A stretch of DNA of 64,000 bases from Mycolicibacterium sp. HK-90 (GCF_030486405.1 NZ_CP129613.1:4712001-4776000), one strand, 5' to 3'; shown: positions 8,420 through 17,564, numbered from the stretch's first letter. The notes: generated by a model from the sequence alone, not told the origin. A program made the numbers and translations.

Positions 8420-8863
8420 ATGAGTGATCTGCCGCTTGCGGAAAAGATCGGCCTCCGGCTGTTGCACATCCATGACCTGATCTACCAGAAGTCCAACGGC
8501 ATGATCGGGCACCGCCTGCCGGGCGTCCCGCCAAGCCTGCTGCTGCGCACCACGGGCGCCAAGACCGGCCAGGCACGGATCAACACGCTCAGCTACGCCC
8601 GGGACGGCGAGCACTACCTGGTGGTCGCCTCGATGGGCGGCGCACCGCGCTCACCGGGCTGGTATCACAACCTGAAAGCCCATCCCCGCATCGAGATCAA
8701 CGTCGGGACCAGGCGCATGAGCGTCACGGCCAAACCCGTGCTACCCGACGACCCCGACTATCAGCGACTGTGGAAGATCGTCAACGACAACAACTCTCAC
8801 CGCTACGACGCCTATCAGAAGAAGACCACCCGACCGATCCCGATCGTGGTGCTCACGCCCTAG
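8420..8863 (+). CDS. Deazaflavin (F420)-dependent nitroreductase family protein (Rv1261c orthologue)
   Basis: 147 residues of the DUF385/Ddn family. Recognisable segments are LLLRTTGAKTGQARINTL, YLVVASMGGAPRSPGWYHNL and HPRIEINVGTRR, which form the split beta-barrel that binds F420. Members reduce quinones or nitroaromatics using F420H2, often at the membrane face. The ATG at 8420 follows the HIT stop closely. The stop codon overlaps that of the convergent luciferase-like gene by 4 bases. Confidence 0.85.
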   Translation: MSDLPLAEKIGLRLLHIHDLIYQKSNGMIGHRLPGVPPSLLLRTTGAKTGQARINTLSYARDGEHYLVVASMGGAPRSPGWYHNLKAHPRIEINVGTRRMSVTAKPVLPDDPDYQRLWKIVNDNNSHRYDAYQKKTTRPIPIVVLTP

Positions 8864-9909
8864 AACAGTTCTTTGGCCAACAATTCCAGGGTGGTGTCAC
8901 GCGCCGTCGCCGTAGCCGGGTCGGCACCGCGCCGCGCCGAGCCCACCGGGTTGACCATCACCTCGTCGACGTCGAACTCCTCGGCGAGGGCACGCACCTG
9001 CTCGGCCGCCTCGACGGGCGAACCCACCACGGCTCGGCGAAGCCCGGAGGCCACGACCGCCTGGGCCTGCGGAGTGAGAGTGGTCGCTTCGGCATCCTCG
9101 ACAAGATCGAGCGCGCCGAGCGGCTGACCGGTGCGCAGCCGTCCCATCATCTGCAGCTGCGGCAGGAGCAGCGCCTCGGCTTCTTCCGTGGTCTCGGCCA
9201 CCGACGCGTTGACGGTCAGGAAGGTCACCGGCTCGGACGCCAGATCACTGGGCTGGAATTCGTCGCGGTACACGGCCAGCGCCTCGGCGGTGCCCTGGCC
9301 GGAGAAATGGTGGGCGAACACGTAGGGCAGCCCCTTGGCCGCGGCCAGATGCGCCGAGTACATCGATGACCCGAGCAGCCACATCCGTGGTTCGCTGATC
9401 GCCGCCGGCGTCGCCTTGAGCACGTAGTTCTCCCGCATCAGATCGCGCGGCAGCGGCACCCGCACGCCACGGGCGCTCATCAGGGCCACCACGTCGTCGA
9501 GGTACTGCGGGAACGCCTCGATGTCGCGATCGTCGCGGCCGGCCGCGCCGCGCAACGCCAGCGAGGTGACCGGATCCGAACCCGGCGCCCGCCCGATCCC
9601 GAGGTCGATGCGGCCCGGGTGGGCGGCCTCCAGCAGCGCGAACTGCTCGGCCACCGCCAGCGGCGCGTGGTTGGGCAGCATCACCCCACCCGAACCGAGC
9701 CGCACCTGCGAGGTGTGCGCGGCCAGATGCGCGATCAGCACCGGCGGGCTGGTGGCGGCGACCGCGGGCATGTTGTGGTGCTCGGCGACCCAGTAGCGGG
9801 TGTATCCCAGCCGGTCAGCGGTCTGCGCCAGGTGGGTCGTGGCCGTCAGCGCATCGGCCGTGGACTGATCGGTGCGTACCGGGACGAGGTCGAGGACAGA
9901 AAGGCGCAT
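8860..9909 (-). CDS. Luciferase-like (LLM class) flavin-dependent oxidoreductase
   Basis: 349 residues of a TIM-barrel luciferase-like monooxygenase. MRLSVLDLVPVR, YWVAEHHNMP (conserved His-His), LGSGGVMLPNHAPLAVAEQF and RIDLGIGRAPGSDP are the signature blocks of the MsnO8/alkanal-monooxygenase-like branch that uses FMNH2 or F420. The substrate is unknown. It lies 13 bases downstream of udgB on the same strand, so the two may be co-transcribed. It has a tail-to-tail stop overlap with the deazaflavin reductase gene. Confidence 0.85.
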   Translation of the reverse strand: MRLSVLDLVPVRTDQSTADALTATTHLAQTADRLGYTRYWVAEHHNMPAVAATSPPVLIAHLAAHTSQVRLGSGGVMLPNHAPLAVAEQFALLEAAHPGRIDLGIGRAPGSDPVTSLALRGAAGRDDRDIEAFPQYLDDVVALMSARGVRVPLPRDLMRENYVLKATPAAISEPRMWLLGSSMYSAHLAAAKGLPYVFAHHFSGQGTAEALAVYRDEFQPSDLASEPVTFLTVNASVAETTEEAEALLLPQLQMMGRLRTGQPLGALDLVEDAEATTLTPQAQAVVASGLRRAVVGSPVEAAEQVRALAEEFDVDEVMVNPVGSARRGADPATATARDTTLELLAKELF

Positions 9910-9922
9910 GACAGCGTCAACG

Positions 9923-10777
9923 TCATGAGGCGTCCGGTTCGTTCCCGCCCGCCTCGTCCACCAGGTGCTTGGCGGTGACGAAGATGTCGTCCAGCATGAC
10001 CTCGGTGAGCCGGCCGGTGAAGGTGTTCTGCTGGCTGGGGTGAAAGCAACCGAGCAGGGTCACCGGGCCGAACGTCGAGGTCAGCGTCGCCGTTGCGCCG
10101 TGACCGAACTTGGGTGCGGGCCTGGGCGCCCCGAGAAGTTCCAGCGCCGCGCGCCACGCGAACGCACCCAGTGCGATGACCACCCGCACGTGGGGGCCAA
10201 CCAGCCGCCATTCGGCCTGCAACCACGGTGCGCAGGTGGACCGCTCGGCCGGGGTGGGCGCGTTCGCCGGGGGCGCGCAGCGCACCGCGGCGGCCATCCG
10301 GGTACCGATCAGCTGCAGGCCGTCGGCCGCGTCGACACTCTCGGGTTGATTGGCCAGACCCACCCGGTGCAGTGCCGCGAACAGGAAGTCCCCGGATCGG
10401 TCGCCGGTGAACACCCGCCCGGTGCGGTTGGCTCCGTTGGCCGCCGGTGCCAGTCCGACGATCATGATCCCGGGCTGCTCAGCGCCGAACCCGGTGGCGG
10501 GCCTACCCCAATAGGGTTGATCGGCAAAGGATTTCCGCTTGGCCACAGCCACCTCTTCGCGCCAGGTGACCAGGCGGGGGCAGGCTCGGCACACCGAGAC
10601 CTCCGCGTCCAGCTCGGCTACGGAGTCGGCCCGGGCGGCCAGCCGCCGCACCTGCGCCGCGGTCTTGGCCGCCGGGGTCGACTCCGTAGCCGGATCCCCG
10701 GGCCAACCCGCGCCAGGTGGCACCGGCGAGGTGAACAGTTGGCCGGTCCGTGGATGTTGAAGTTGCGGAATCAACAC
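9923..10777 (-). CDS. udgB: Uracil-DNA glycosylase family 5, UdgB (Rv1259 orthologue)
   Basis: 284 residues. The active-site loop [14 protein letters not shown] and the later [17 protein letters not shown] are diagnostic for the family 5 enzymes, which lack the usual polar catalytic Asp/Asn and remove uracil, hypoxanthine and ethenocytosine. Cysteines in CRACPRLV and in RCAPP...STCAPW are placed as the four ligands of the family 4Fe-4S cluster. It acts in base-excision repair and suits a high-GC genome prone to cytosine deamination. It starts ~70 bases from, and divergent to, the tap efflux gene. Confidence 0.92.
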   Translation of the reverse strand: MLIPQLQHPRTGQLFTSPVPPGAGWPGDPATESTPAAKTAAQVRRLAARADSVAELDAEVSVCRACPRLVTWREEVAVAKRKSFADQPYWGRPATGFGAEQPGIMIVGLAPAANGANRTGRVFTGDRSGDFLFAALHRVGLANQPESVDAADGLQLIGTRMAAAVRCAPPANAPTPAERSTCAPWLQAEWRLVGPHVRVVIALGAFAWRAALELLGAPRPAPKFGHGATATLTSTFGPVTLLGCFHPSQQNTFTGRLTEVMLDDIFVTAKHLVDEAGGNEPDAS

Positions 10778-10793
10778 GGATCCACTGTGCCGG

Positions 10794-10831
10794 AAATTCC
10801 GTCGCGACGGGCGCGGGCGCGCTGTTAGATT
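10794..10831 (+). promoter_or_regulatory. Possible tap promoter with upstream AT patch
   Basis: A -10-like TAGATT at 10826-10831 sits 15 bases before the tap ATG. An AT patch AAATT at 10794-10798 lies just upstream of where the -35 would fall (about 10802-10807). WhiB7-activated promoters, including that of Rv1258c, have an AT-rich patch directly upstream of -35, so this may be such a site. The -35 itself is weak. Confidence 0.3.
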
Positions 10832-10846
10832 CGGCCGCGATACCCC

Positions 10847-12073
10847 ATGACCGATACCAAACGCGGCCCCATGCTGCTCATCCTGTTCGCCGCGTTGATG
10901 GCAGGCGCGGGCAACGGCATCACGATCGTCGCGTTCCCGTGGCTGGTGTTGCAGCGCAACGGATCCGCGCTCGACGCATCGATCGTGGCGATGGCCGGGA
11001 CGCTTCCGCTGCTGGTGGCCACCGTGATCGCCGGGGCCGCGGTCGACTACCTGGGCCGGCGGCGGGTATCAATGCTCTCCGATCTGCTTTCGGCACTGTC
11101 GGTGGCCGCGGTTCCGGTGCTGGCGCTGATGTTCGGCGTGGACGCGATCAATGTCGCGGTGCTGGCAGTGCTGGCCGCGCTCGGCGCCTTCTTCGACCCG
11201 GCCGGGATGACCGCACGCGAGACCATGCTGCCCGAGGCCGCCGGCCGGGCCGGGTGGACGCTGGATCACGCCAACAGCGTGTACGAGGCGGTGTTCAACC
11301 TGGCTTACATCGTCGGGCCGGGCATCGGCGGCCTGCTCATCGCCACCCTCGGCGGCATCAACACCATGTGGGTGACCGCCGGAGCGTTCTGCTGCTCGAT
11401 CCTGGCCATCTCGATACTGCGGCTGGAAGGCGCGGGAATGCCGGATCGCTCCCTGCTGACCGAGAGCGTGTGGGCCGGCATCATCGAAGGACTGCGATTC
11501 GTCTGGCACACACCGGTATTGCGCACCCTGGCGATCGTCGACCTGGTGGCCACCGGCCTGTACATGCCGATGGAAAGCGTGCTGTTCCCCAAATACTTCA
11601 CGGACCGGGACGAACCGGTACAGCTCAGCTGGGTGCTGATGGCCCTGAGCATCGGCGGGTTGCTGGGCGCACTCGGCTACGCGGTGCTGTCGAAGTACAT
11701 GAGGCGGCGGACCACGATGCTGATCGCGGTGATCACCCTCGGCGTGGCGATGACGGTGATCGCATTCCTGCCGCCGCTGCCCCTGATCCTCGTGCTGTGC
11801 GCGATCGTCGGGTTCGTCTACGGACCGATCGCGCCGATCTACAACTACGTCATGCAGACCACCGCCCCGCCACACCTGCGCGGCCGGGTGGTCGGGGTGA
11901 TGGGCTCACTGGCCTACGCCGCCGGCCCGCTGGGCCTGATCCTGGCCGGCCCACTGGCCGACGCCGCCGGACTGCACGCCACCTTCCTGGCGCTGTCGCT
12001 GCCGATGCTGCTGCTCGGCCTGGTCGCGCTCGCCCTGCCGGCGCTGCGGGAGCTGGATCGGCCTAACCCCTGA
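10847..12073 (+). CDS. tap: Tap-family multidrug efflux pump, MFS (Rv1258c orthologue)
   Basis: 408 residues with about 12 predicted membrane segments. PFAM MFS blocks such as [11 protein letters not shown] between TM2 and TM3 are present. Long runs agree with what I recall of Rv1258c, for example [21 protein letters not shown] and [11 protein letters not shown]. Tap exports tetracycline, aminoglycosides and other drugs using the proton gradient and contributes to intrinsic resistance. Orientation next to udgB matches the M. tuberculosis order. The 3' end overlaps the convergent HxlR gene by 11 bases. Confidence 0.9.
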   Translation: MTDTKRGPMLLILFAALMAGAGNGITIVAFPWLVLQRNGSALDASIVAMAGTLPLLVATVIAGAAVDYLGRRRVSMLSDLLSALSVAAVPVLALMFGVDAINVAVLAVLAALGAFFDPAGMTARETMLPEAAGRAGWTLDHANSVYEAVFNLAYIVGPGIGGLLIATLGGINTMWVTAGAFCCSILAISILRLEGAGMPDRSLLTESVWAGIIEGLRFVWHTPVLRTLAIVDLVATGLYMPMESVLFPKYFTDRDEPVQLSWVLMALSIGGLLGALGYAVLSKYMRRRTTMLIAVITLGVAMTVIAFLPPLPLILVLCAIVGFVYGPIAPIYNYVMQTTAPPHLRGRVVGVMGSLAYAAGPLGLILAGPLADAAGLHATFLALSLPMLLLGLVALALPALRELDRPNP

Positions 12074-12713
12074 TCCGGGGCGGCGCAAAGGCTTTCGCCA
12101 CCCGCTCGACGGCGGCGGGGTCACCGTCGATGACCAGCCTGCCATCTGCCAACAGTGCCGGCACCTGAGCCGGGTCCATTGCCGCGCCGAGCACCTCGGC
12201 CTCGCCGGACAGTGTCACGTCGACGGCCTTCGCGTCCTCACACACGTCGACGCGGTCCGGCCCGATCTCGATGACGGCCTGACCTTCCGGGGTGACCAGG
12301 CGGACGGTGACCGGCGGCCCGGCGCGGTCCTCGCGGACGAAGGCCCGCACCGCACGGATCAACCACGCCGGACGGACGGCGTCACCGGGTGCCCTCGTTT
12401 CGATGAGGTGCCGGCCCCACCGCTGGTAGGCGTTGATGACGTCCTCCAGGGCGCGACCGTCGTCGGTCAGTTCGTACACCGCGCCGGAGGCAGGTTTGGG
12501 CAGCGTGCGCTTGCGCACCAGGCCGTGCGCCTCCAGGTCGCGCAGGCGTCCGGCCAGCATGTCGGTGGAGATCGGGGCCAACGAGCTGAGCAGGTCCCCG
12601 TACCGCAGGGGGCCTTCCAGCAGATCCCGCACCACGAGCAGGGTCCAGCGATCCCCCACCATGTCGAGACTCTTCGCCAGGGCGCAGTGCTGGCCGTACG
12701 ACCGTGATGCCAT
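12063..12713 (-). CDS. HxlR-family winged-helix regulator with C-terminal SCP2-like domain
   Basis: 216 residues. The first ~105 residues form an HxlR winged helix: HCALAKSLDMVGDRWTLLVV, then LLEGPLRYGDL and ISTDMLAGRLRDLE, with a Cys at position 10 as in redox-responsive members. The remainder (VIEIGPDRVDVCED...DVTLSG...LLADGRLVIDGD) resembles an SCP2/sterol-carrier fold that could bind a hydrophobic ligand. It is divergent from the DinB-like gene at 12790 across a symmetric operator, so it probably represses that gene and itself. Confidence 0.85.
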   Translation of the reverse strand: MASRSYGQHCALAKSLDMVGDRWTLLVVRDLLEGPLRYGDLLSSLAPISTDMLAGRLRDLEAHGLVRKRTLPKPASGAVYELTDDGRALEDVINAYQRWGRHLIETRAPGDAVRPAWLIRAVRAFVREDRAGPPVTVRLVTPEGQAVIEIGPDRVDVCEDAKAVDVTLSGEAEVLGAAMDPAQVPALLADGRLVIDGDPAAVERVAKAFAPPRIRG

Positions 12714-12730
12714 GTCACCAGGATAGCCGT

Positions 12731-12770
12731 AGTTGGACTTTCCAACTTGGTACTTGTTTTTTCCAAGTTG
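12731..12770. promoter_or_regulatory. Likely HxlR operator
   Basis: CAACTTGG at 12743-12750 is mirrored by CCAAGTTG at 12763-12770, and a further GTTGGA at 12732-12737 repeats the half-site. These elements fill the only gap between the divergent HxlR and DinB-like genes. That makes them the natural binding site for the HxlR dimer. Assignment rests on symmetry and position. Confidence 0.55.
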
Positions 12771-12789
12771 ACCGGCTTACCGTGGCCCA

Positions 12790-13479
12790 ATGACACTCAC
12801 CGACCTCCTCGACGACGCCTCACACGAGGCCCTGGCGTTCGCTGACCTCCTCGAAAGCCTCGACCCGGCGCAAAGGCGCTCCCCCACCCCGTGTGCCGGG
12901 TGGGCCATCGACGATCTGGCCGGCCATGTGGCGGTGGTCGGCTTTCGCGTCGCCGAGGCCTACCATCGGGCGCGGCTCCGAATAACCACTCCGCCAGGTG
13001 ATCTCACCCTCGCCAATCCCGACTTGCCGGCGGCGATCCGGTTGGCTGTCGCGCATCTGAGGGCCGCGTTCGACCAGGCGCCGAGTCGGTGGCCCGTCAT
13101 ACCTGCCCCGTTCGGCGACTTCTCGGTGGCCGCCGCGCTGCGCACGTTGGTGCTGGAATTCGGGGTGCACCTCGATGACTTCAAGATCGCCACCGGTGAC
13201 CTGCGCTCGACGTTCTCGCCGGCCACCGTCGACGCGATCTTCGGCTTCGGCGAGTTGTTCCTGTTGCGCCAGGCCCAGCCCCTGGAGAGCGGACCGGTCA
13301 CGGTGCGACTGAACGCGCCGTCGAAGTCCATGGCCATCACCTGGACCGGGCAGCGCTGGGAGCAGGGACCGGGAGCCGACGAACACCGGGTCGACGGCTC
13401 CGACGACGCCATCGCCCGGGTCATGCTGCGCCGCGGCCCGGTCGACGACCTGGTCGGCGCTGCGATCCGTCCGCTCTAG
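12790..13479 (+). CDS. DinB-like / mycothiol-dependent maleylpyruvate isomerase family protein
   Basis: 229 residues. The motif SPTPCAGWAIDDLAGHVA near 37-54 is the hallmark of the MDMPI-N/DinB four-helix metal-binding fold, with H52 as a ligand and a further histidine in FGVHLDD. The C-terminal part resembles the small SCP2-like MDMPI C-domain (PVTVRLNAPSKSMAITW). Members are mycothiol-dependent transferases or isomerases that often take part in detoxification. It diverges from an HxlR regulator and is followed after 12 bases by a DUF3237 gene, a likely two-gene operon. Confidence 0.78.
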   Translation: MTLTDLLDDASHEALAFADLLESLDPAQRRSPTPCAGWAIDDLAGHVAVVGFRVAEAYHRARLRITTPPGDLTLANPDLPAAIRLAVAHLRAAFDQAPSRWPVIPAPFGDFSVAAALRTLVLEFGVHLDDFKIATGDLRSTFSPATVDAIFGFGELFLLRQAQPLESGPVTVRLNAPSKSMAITWTGQRWEQGPGADEHRVDGSDDAIARVMLRRGPVDDLVGAAIRPL

Positions 13480-13491
13480 AAGGAGACCGAC

Positions 13492-13971
13492 ATGACCACA
13501 CCCCTCGTCGACATCGACGCCGTCCCGATCTGCGAACACCTGCTCGACATCCGTATCGACTTCGAATCGGTACATGTCTTCGCCACCCCCGTCGGCACCC
13601 GGATGACCTTTGTCGTCAAGCAGGGCCGCTGCGTCGGGCCCCGCATCGCGGCCGATGTCCTGCCCGGCGGTGGCGACTGGCTCCTCCTCGGTTCGGACGG
13701 AGTGGCGCGCCTGGACGTGCGCGCCACCCTGCGCACCGACGACGGCGCCCTCATCCACCTGGCCAACACCGGCCGGGTCCGAATGAACCGGTCGGCGACC
13801 GACCGGTTCACCGCAGGCGAACTGATCCGCCATGACGAGATGACGGCACGGTCCAGCCCACTGTTCGAGACCGACGACGAGCGCTACCGGTGGCTCAATG
13901 CGGTCCACACCGTGGCCATCAACCAGGTGTCGCTCAGCGAGGTGCACTACCGGGTCTTCGCCGTCCGTTAG
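13492..13971 (+). CDS. DUF3237 family protein
   Basis: 159 residues with the DUF3237 pattern: LLDIRIDFESVHVFATPVG near the start, then GGGDWLLLGSDGVARLDVRATLRTDDGALI and a C-terminal QVSLSEVHYRVFAVR. The fold is a small beta-barrel of unknown function. An AGGAG sequence about 8 bases upstream supports the ATG at 13492. It runs close behind the DinB-like gene and is probably co-transcribed with it under HxlR control. Confidence 0.75.
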   Translation: MTTPLVDIDAVPICEHLLDIRIDFESVHVFATPVGTRMTFVVKQGRCVGPRIAADVLPGGGDWLLLGSDGVARLDVRATLRTDDGALIHLANTGRVRMNRSATDRFTAGELIRHDEMTARSSPLFETDDERYRWLNAVHTVAINQVSLSEVHYRVFAVR

Positions 13972-13993
13972 GGCCGCTCGTAGCATCGAAGCC

Positions 13994-15361
13994 GTGAATG
14001 CCGCCGCGCTGCCGATGCTGATCAGCGAACTGCCCGAGGGGGTCGTGGTCACCGACCCCGACATCCTGGCCTCCTACCGCCAGGACCGGGCCGCCGATCC
14101 AGGTGCGGGCACGCCCCTGGCGGTGGTCCGGCCCACCCGCACCGAGGAAGTACAGACGGTGCTGCGTTGGGCCAGTGCACACCGGGTGGCCGTGGTGCCG
14201 CGCGGCGCGGGCACCGGACTGTCCGGCGGCGCCACCGCGCTCGACGGCGGGATCGTGCTGTCCACCGAGAAGATGCGCGACATCGCCGTCGATCCGATCA
14301 CCCGCACCGCCGTCGTGCAGCCCGGCCTGCTCAACGCCGAGGTGAAGAAAGCCGTTGCCGCCCACGGACTGTGGTATCCGCCGGACCCGTCGTCGTTCGA
14401 AATCTGCAGCATCGGCGGCAATGTGGCCACCAACGCCGGCGGGCTGTGCTGTGTCAAGTACGGCGTGACCACCGACTACGTGCTGGGCCTGCAGGTGGTG
14501 CTGGCCGACGGTACCGCGGTACGCCTCGGTGGGCCCCGATTGAAAGATGTTGCCGGACTGAGCCTGACGAAACTTTTCGTCGGCAGCGAGGGCACGCTCG
14601 GCGTGGTGACCGAGGCGACGCTACGGTTGCTGCCGCCCCAGCACACGCCGTGCACCGTGGTCGCCACGTTCGGGTCTGTGGAGGCCGCCGCGGATTCCGT
14701 CGTCAAGATCACCGGCAAGATCCGGCCGTCCATGCTCGAGTTCATGGATTCGGTGGCGATCAACGCCGTCGAGGACAAGCTCAAGATGGGTCTGGACCGC
14801 GACGCGGCAGCGATGATGGTGGCGGCGTCCGACGATCGTGGCGCGGCGGGCGCCGACGACGCGGCGTTCATGGCCGCGGTGTTCACCGAATGTGGTGCCA
14901 CCGAAGTGTTTTCCACCTCCGACCCCGACGAGGGAGAGGCCTTCGTGGCGGCCCGCCGCTTCGCCATCCCGGCTGTCGAGGCCAAGGGGTCGCTGTTATT
15001 GGAGGACGTCGGGGTGCCGCTGCCCGCGCTGGCCGATCTGGTCGGCGGGGTGGCCAAGATCGCTGCCCAGCGGCAGCTGCTGATCTCGGTGATCGCCCAT
15101 GCCGGCGACGGCAACACCCACCCGCTGATCGTGTTCGATCCGGCCGACACCGACGAGGCTCAGCGCGCTCAACTGGCCTTCGGCGAGATCATGGATCTCG
15201 CGGTGGGATTGGGCGGCACCATCACCGGCGAACACGGCGTGGGCCGGCTCAAGCGGCCATGGCTGGCCGGCCAGATCGGGCCGGACGCCATGGAACTCAA
15301 CCGGCGGATCAAGAATGCCCTGGACCCGCAGAACATCCTGAACCCGGGCGCGGCAATCTGA
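13994..15361 (+). CDS. FAD-linked oxidase, GlcD/D-lactate dehydrogenase type (Rv1257c orthologue)
   Basis: 455 residues, the same length I recall for Rv1257c. The N-terminal PCMH FAD-binding domain shows VVPRGAGTGLSGGA and NVATNAGGLCCVKYG, and LFVGSEGTLGVVTE is the flavin-pyrophosphate segment. The C-terminal cap ends with the metal/substrate region VIAHAGDGNTHPLI and TGEHGVGRLKRPW, then the NPGAA tail. It likely oxidises a 2-hydroxy acid such as glycolate or D-lactate. The GTG at 13994 gives the full domain, and an internal ATG at 14015 is possible. A second enzyme of this family lies at 31419. Confidence 0.88.
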   Translation: MNAAALPMLISELPEGVVVTDPDILASYRQDRAADPGAGTPLAVVRPTRTEEVQTVLRWASAHRVAVVPRGAGTGLSGGATALDGGIVLSTEKMRDIAVDPITRTAVVQPGLLNAEVKKAVAAHGLWYPPDPSSFEICSIGGNVATNAGGLCCVKYGVTTDYVLGLQVVLADGTAVRLGGPRLKDVAGLSLTKLFVGSEGTLGVVTEATLRLLPPQHTPCTVVATFGSVEAAADSVVKITGKIRPSMLEFMDSVAINAVEDKLKMGLDRDAAAMMVAASDDRGAAGADDAAFMAAVFTECGATEVFSTSDPDEGEAFVAARRFAIPAVEAKGSLLLEDVGVPLPALADLVGGVAKIAAQRQLLISVIAHAGDGNTHPLIVFDPADTDEAQRAQLAFGEIMDLAVGLGGTITGEHGVGRLKRPWLAGQIGPDAMELNRRIKNALDPQNILNPGAAI

Positions 15362-15371
15362 GGACGCAGAG

Positions 15372-16247
15372 CTAGCCCACACCCATCAAGGCCAACAGAC
15401 CACCTGTGCGCCAAGCGATCAGCGCCACAAAGGCCACCAGCACCACCACCGACACACCGACCTGTATCGCGTTGCGTCGCTCGCGCGGTGCATAGACGAA
15501 GGCCGCGGCGACGCCTGCCCCGGTGACCAGGCCGCCGATGTGGCCCTGCCAGCTGATCGCGCCGGTTCCGAGGGCGGGCCCGGCGAAGGTGAACACCAGG
15601 TTGATGATGACGACGGCGGCGATCGAGCGGACGTCGAGTTGGAGCTTGCGGGCCACCACGAAGATCGCACCGAACAGACCGAAGATCGCGCCGGAGGCCC
15701 CGGCCGTCGCGGAGTTCAGCGGCGACAACAGGTAGACCAGCACCGACCCGCCCAGTCCGCTCAGTGCGTAGAGGACGCCGAACCGCAACCGGCCCAGCCA
15801 CTGCTCCAGCGGCGGACCCACCACGTACAGCGCCCACATGTTGAACAGCAGGTGCATGGCGCCGTAGTGCAGGAACATCGACGTCACCAGGCGGTAGTAC
15901 TCGTCGTTCGCCGCGACACCGGGCGGCCACAGCGTGAGTTCCTGCTCCAGGTTCTTCGAGGCCATCTGCAGCACGAACATCAGCACGTTCACCGCGATGA
16001 GCGAGTAGGTCAGGATCGGGGCCCCGGCCCTGGCCACTCCACCGAACTGGGTCCGCGGCGCCCGCACGGACTTGGCTCCCTCGTTGACGCACTCGACGCA
16101 CTGATGGCCGACGGCCGCCGCGCGCATGCAGTCCGGGCAGACGGGTCGCTGGCATCGCGTGCACCGCACATACGTCGGACGGTCGGGATGCCGGTAACAC
16201 GTCGGTGTCTGGGCAGGTAGCTGCGGCGCGCCAGGGGTGCTCATCAC
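15372..16247 (-). CDS. Rhomboid intramembrane serine protease with N-terminal zinc-binding region
   Basis: 291 residues. The N-terminus carries a cysteine/histidine cluster (CYRHP, CTRCQRPVCPDCM, HQCVEC) typical of a B-box-like zinc ribbon found in actinobacterial rhomboids such as Rv0110. About seven membrane segments follow. The catalytic serine is in GASGAIFG and the histidine in GHIGGLVTG. The HLLFNMWALYVVG segment supplies the conserved HxxxN. It cleaves transmembrane substrates within the bilayer, with unknown targets. The start is GTG-ATG at 16247/16244, and either codon is possible. It is convergent with the oxidase gene. Confidence 0.9.
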   Translation of the reverse strand: MMSTPGAPQLPAQTPTCYRHPDRPTYVRCTRCQRPVCPDCMRAAAVGHQCVECVNEGAKSVRAPRTQFGGVARAGAPILTYSLIAVNVLMFVLQMASKNLEQELTLWPPGVAANDEYYRLVTSMFLHYGAMHLLFNMWALYVVGPPLEQWLGRLRFGVLYALSGLGGSVLVYLLSPLNSATAGASGAIFGLFGAIFVVARKLQLDVRSIAAVVIINLVFTFAGPALGTGAISWQGHIGGLVTGAGVAAAFVYAPRERRNAIQVGVSVVVLVAFVALIAWRTGGLLALMGVG

Positions 16248-16268
16248 GCCCGAGCCTATGCGAAGCCG

Positions 16269-16320
16269 CGAATGTCGTCATGCCGACTATTGACACTGAT
16301 ACCTCGAATGTCGTAGCAAT
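16269..16320 (+). promoter_or_regulatory. cyp130 promoter region with direct repeats
   Basis: Two identical CGAATGTCGT copies lie at 16269-16278 and 16305-16314, flanking a perfect TTGACA at 16290-16295. The P450 ATG is at 16326, so the second copy would lie near the -10 region (TAGCAA at 16315-16320). The direct repeats could bind the TetR protein encoded just after cyp130. This is inference. Confidence 0.4.
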
Positions 16321-16325
16321 AAGAC

Positions 16326-17564
16326 ATGGCAGCGATTTTGTCTCACAGCCCCGCCCGGTTCGAACCCGCCGACGCGGATACCTGGCCCAATCCGTGGCCG
16401 ATGTACGCCGCGCTGCGGGACCACGACCCGGTGCACCACGTGGTGCCGGCCGAGTCTCCTGAGCACGACTACTACGTGCTCTCCCGGCACGCCGACATCT
16501 GGGCGGCGGCCCGCGACCACGAGACGTTCTCCTCGGCGCAGGGCCTCACGGTCACCTACGGCGAGCTGGAGATGATCGGGCTGGCCGACAATCCCCCGTT
16601 CGTCATGCAGGATCCGCCGGTGCACACCGAGTTCCGCAAGCTGGTCTCGCGCGGGTTCACGCCGCGCCAGGTGGAAGCCGTCGAGCCGAAGGTTCGCCAG
16701 TTCGTCGTCGAGCGCCTCGAGGGGTTGCGCTCGAACGGCGGCGGCGACATCGCGGCCGAACTGTTCAAGCCGCTGCCCTCGATGGTCGTGGCGCACTACC
16801 TCGGCGTGCCCGAGGAAGACAGGGACCAGTTCGACGGCTGGACCGACGCCATCGTCGCCGCCAACAGCTCGGCCGGCGGCATCACCGCGGCGATGGGCAC
16901 CGCCGGGGCGGCGGTCGCGTCGATGATGGGCTACTTCTCCGAGCTCATCGAGCGCCGTCGTCGCGAACCCGGCGATGACACCATCTCGCATCTGGTGGCA
17001 GCCGGTGTCGGGGCAGACGGCGACATCGCGGGCGTGCTGTCGATCCTGGCCTTCACCTTCACCATGGTCACCGGCGGGAACGACACCACCACCGGAATGC
17101 TCGGCGGCGCAGTGCAACTGCTGCAGCAGCGGCCCGATCAGCGCCGGCTGCTGATCGACGATCCCGGCCTGATCCCGGACTCGGTCGACGAGTTCCTGCG
17201 GCTGACCTCCCCGGTGCAGGGCCTGGCCCGTACCACCACCCGCGACGTCACCATCGGTGACACCACCATCCCGGCCGGGCGCAAGACGCTGCTGCTCTAC
17301 GGCTCCGGAAACCGCGACGAGCGTGAATTCGGGGACAACGCCGCCGAACTCGACATCCGGCGCAAGCCACGCAACATTCTGACCTTCAGCCACGGCGCCC
17401 ATTTCTGCCTCGGTGCCGCGGCCGCCCGCATGCAGTCCCGCGTCGCGCTGACCGAATTGCTCTCCCGCTACCCGGATTTCGAGGTCGACCTGGATGCCGT
17501 TGTGTGGGCCGGCGGCAGCTACGTGCGACGGCCGCTGTCGGTGCCGTTCCGGGCGGGCACCTGA
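16326..17564 (+). CDS. cyp130: Cytochrome P450 CYP130 (Rv1256c orthologue)
   Basis: 412 residues. The heme-ligand loop FSHGAHFCLGAAAARMQ places the cysteine at residue 361. The I-helix MVTGGNDTTTGM has the acid-alcohol pair region with N in place of the usual acidic residue, as in CYP130. The tail GGSYVRRPLSVPF matches the M. tuberculosis enzyme as I recall it. It is a soluble monooxygenase needing ferredoxin partners, which are not in the window. The natural substrate is unknown. Its stop overlaps the ATG of the TetR gene, the same arrangement as Rv1256c-Rv1255c. Confidence 0.92.
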   Translation: MAAILSHSPARFEPADADTWPNPWPMYAALRDHDPVHHVVPAESPEHDYYVLSRHADIWAAARDHETFSSAQGLTVTYGELEMIGLADNPPFVMQDPPVHTEFRKLVSRGFTPRQVEAVEPKVRQFVVERLEGLRSNGGGDIAAELFKPLPSMVVAHYLGVPEEDRDQFDGWTDAIVAANSSAGGITAAMGTAGAAVASMMGYFSELIERRRREPGDDTISHLVAAGVGADGDIAGVLSILAFTFTMVTGGNDTTTGMLGGAVQLLQQRPDQRRLLIDDPGLIPDSVDEFLRLTSPVQGLARTTTRDVTIGDTTIPAGRKTLLLYGSGNRDEREFGDNAAELDIRRKPRNILTFSHGAHFCLGAAAARMQSRVALTELLSRYPDFEVDLDAVVWAGGSYVRRPLSVPFRAGT

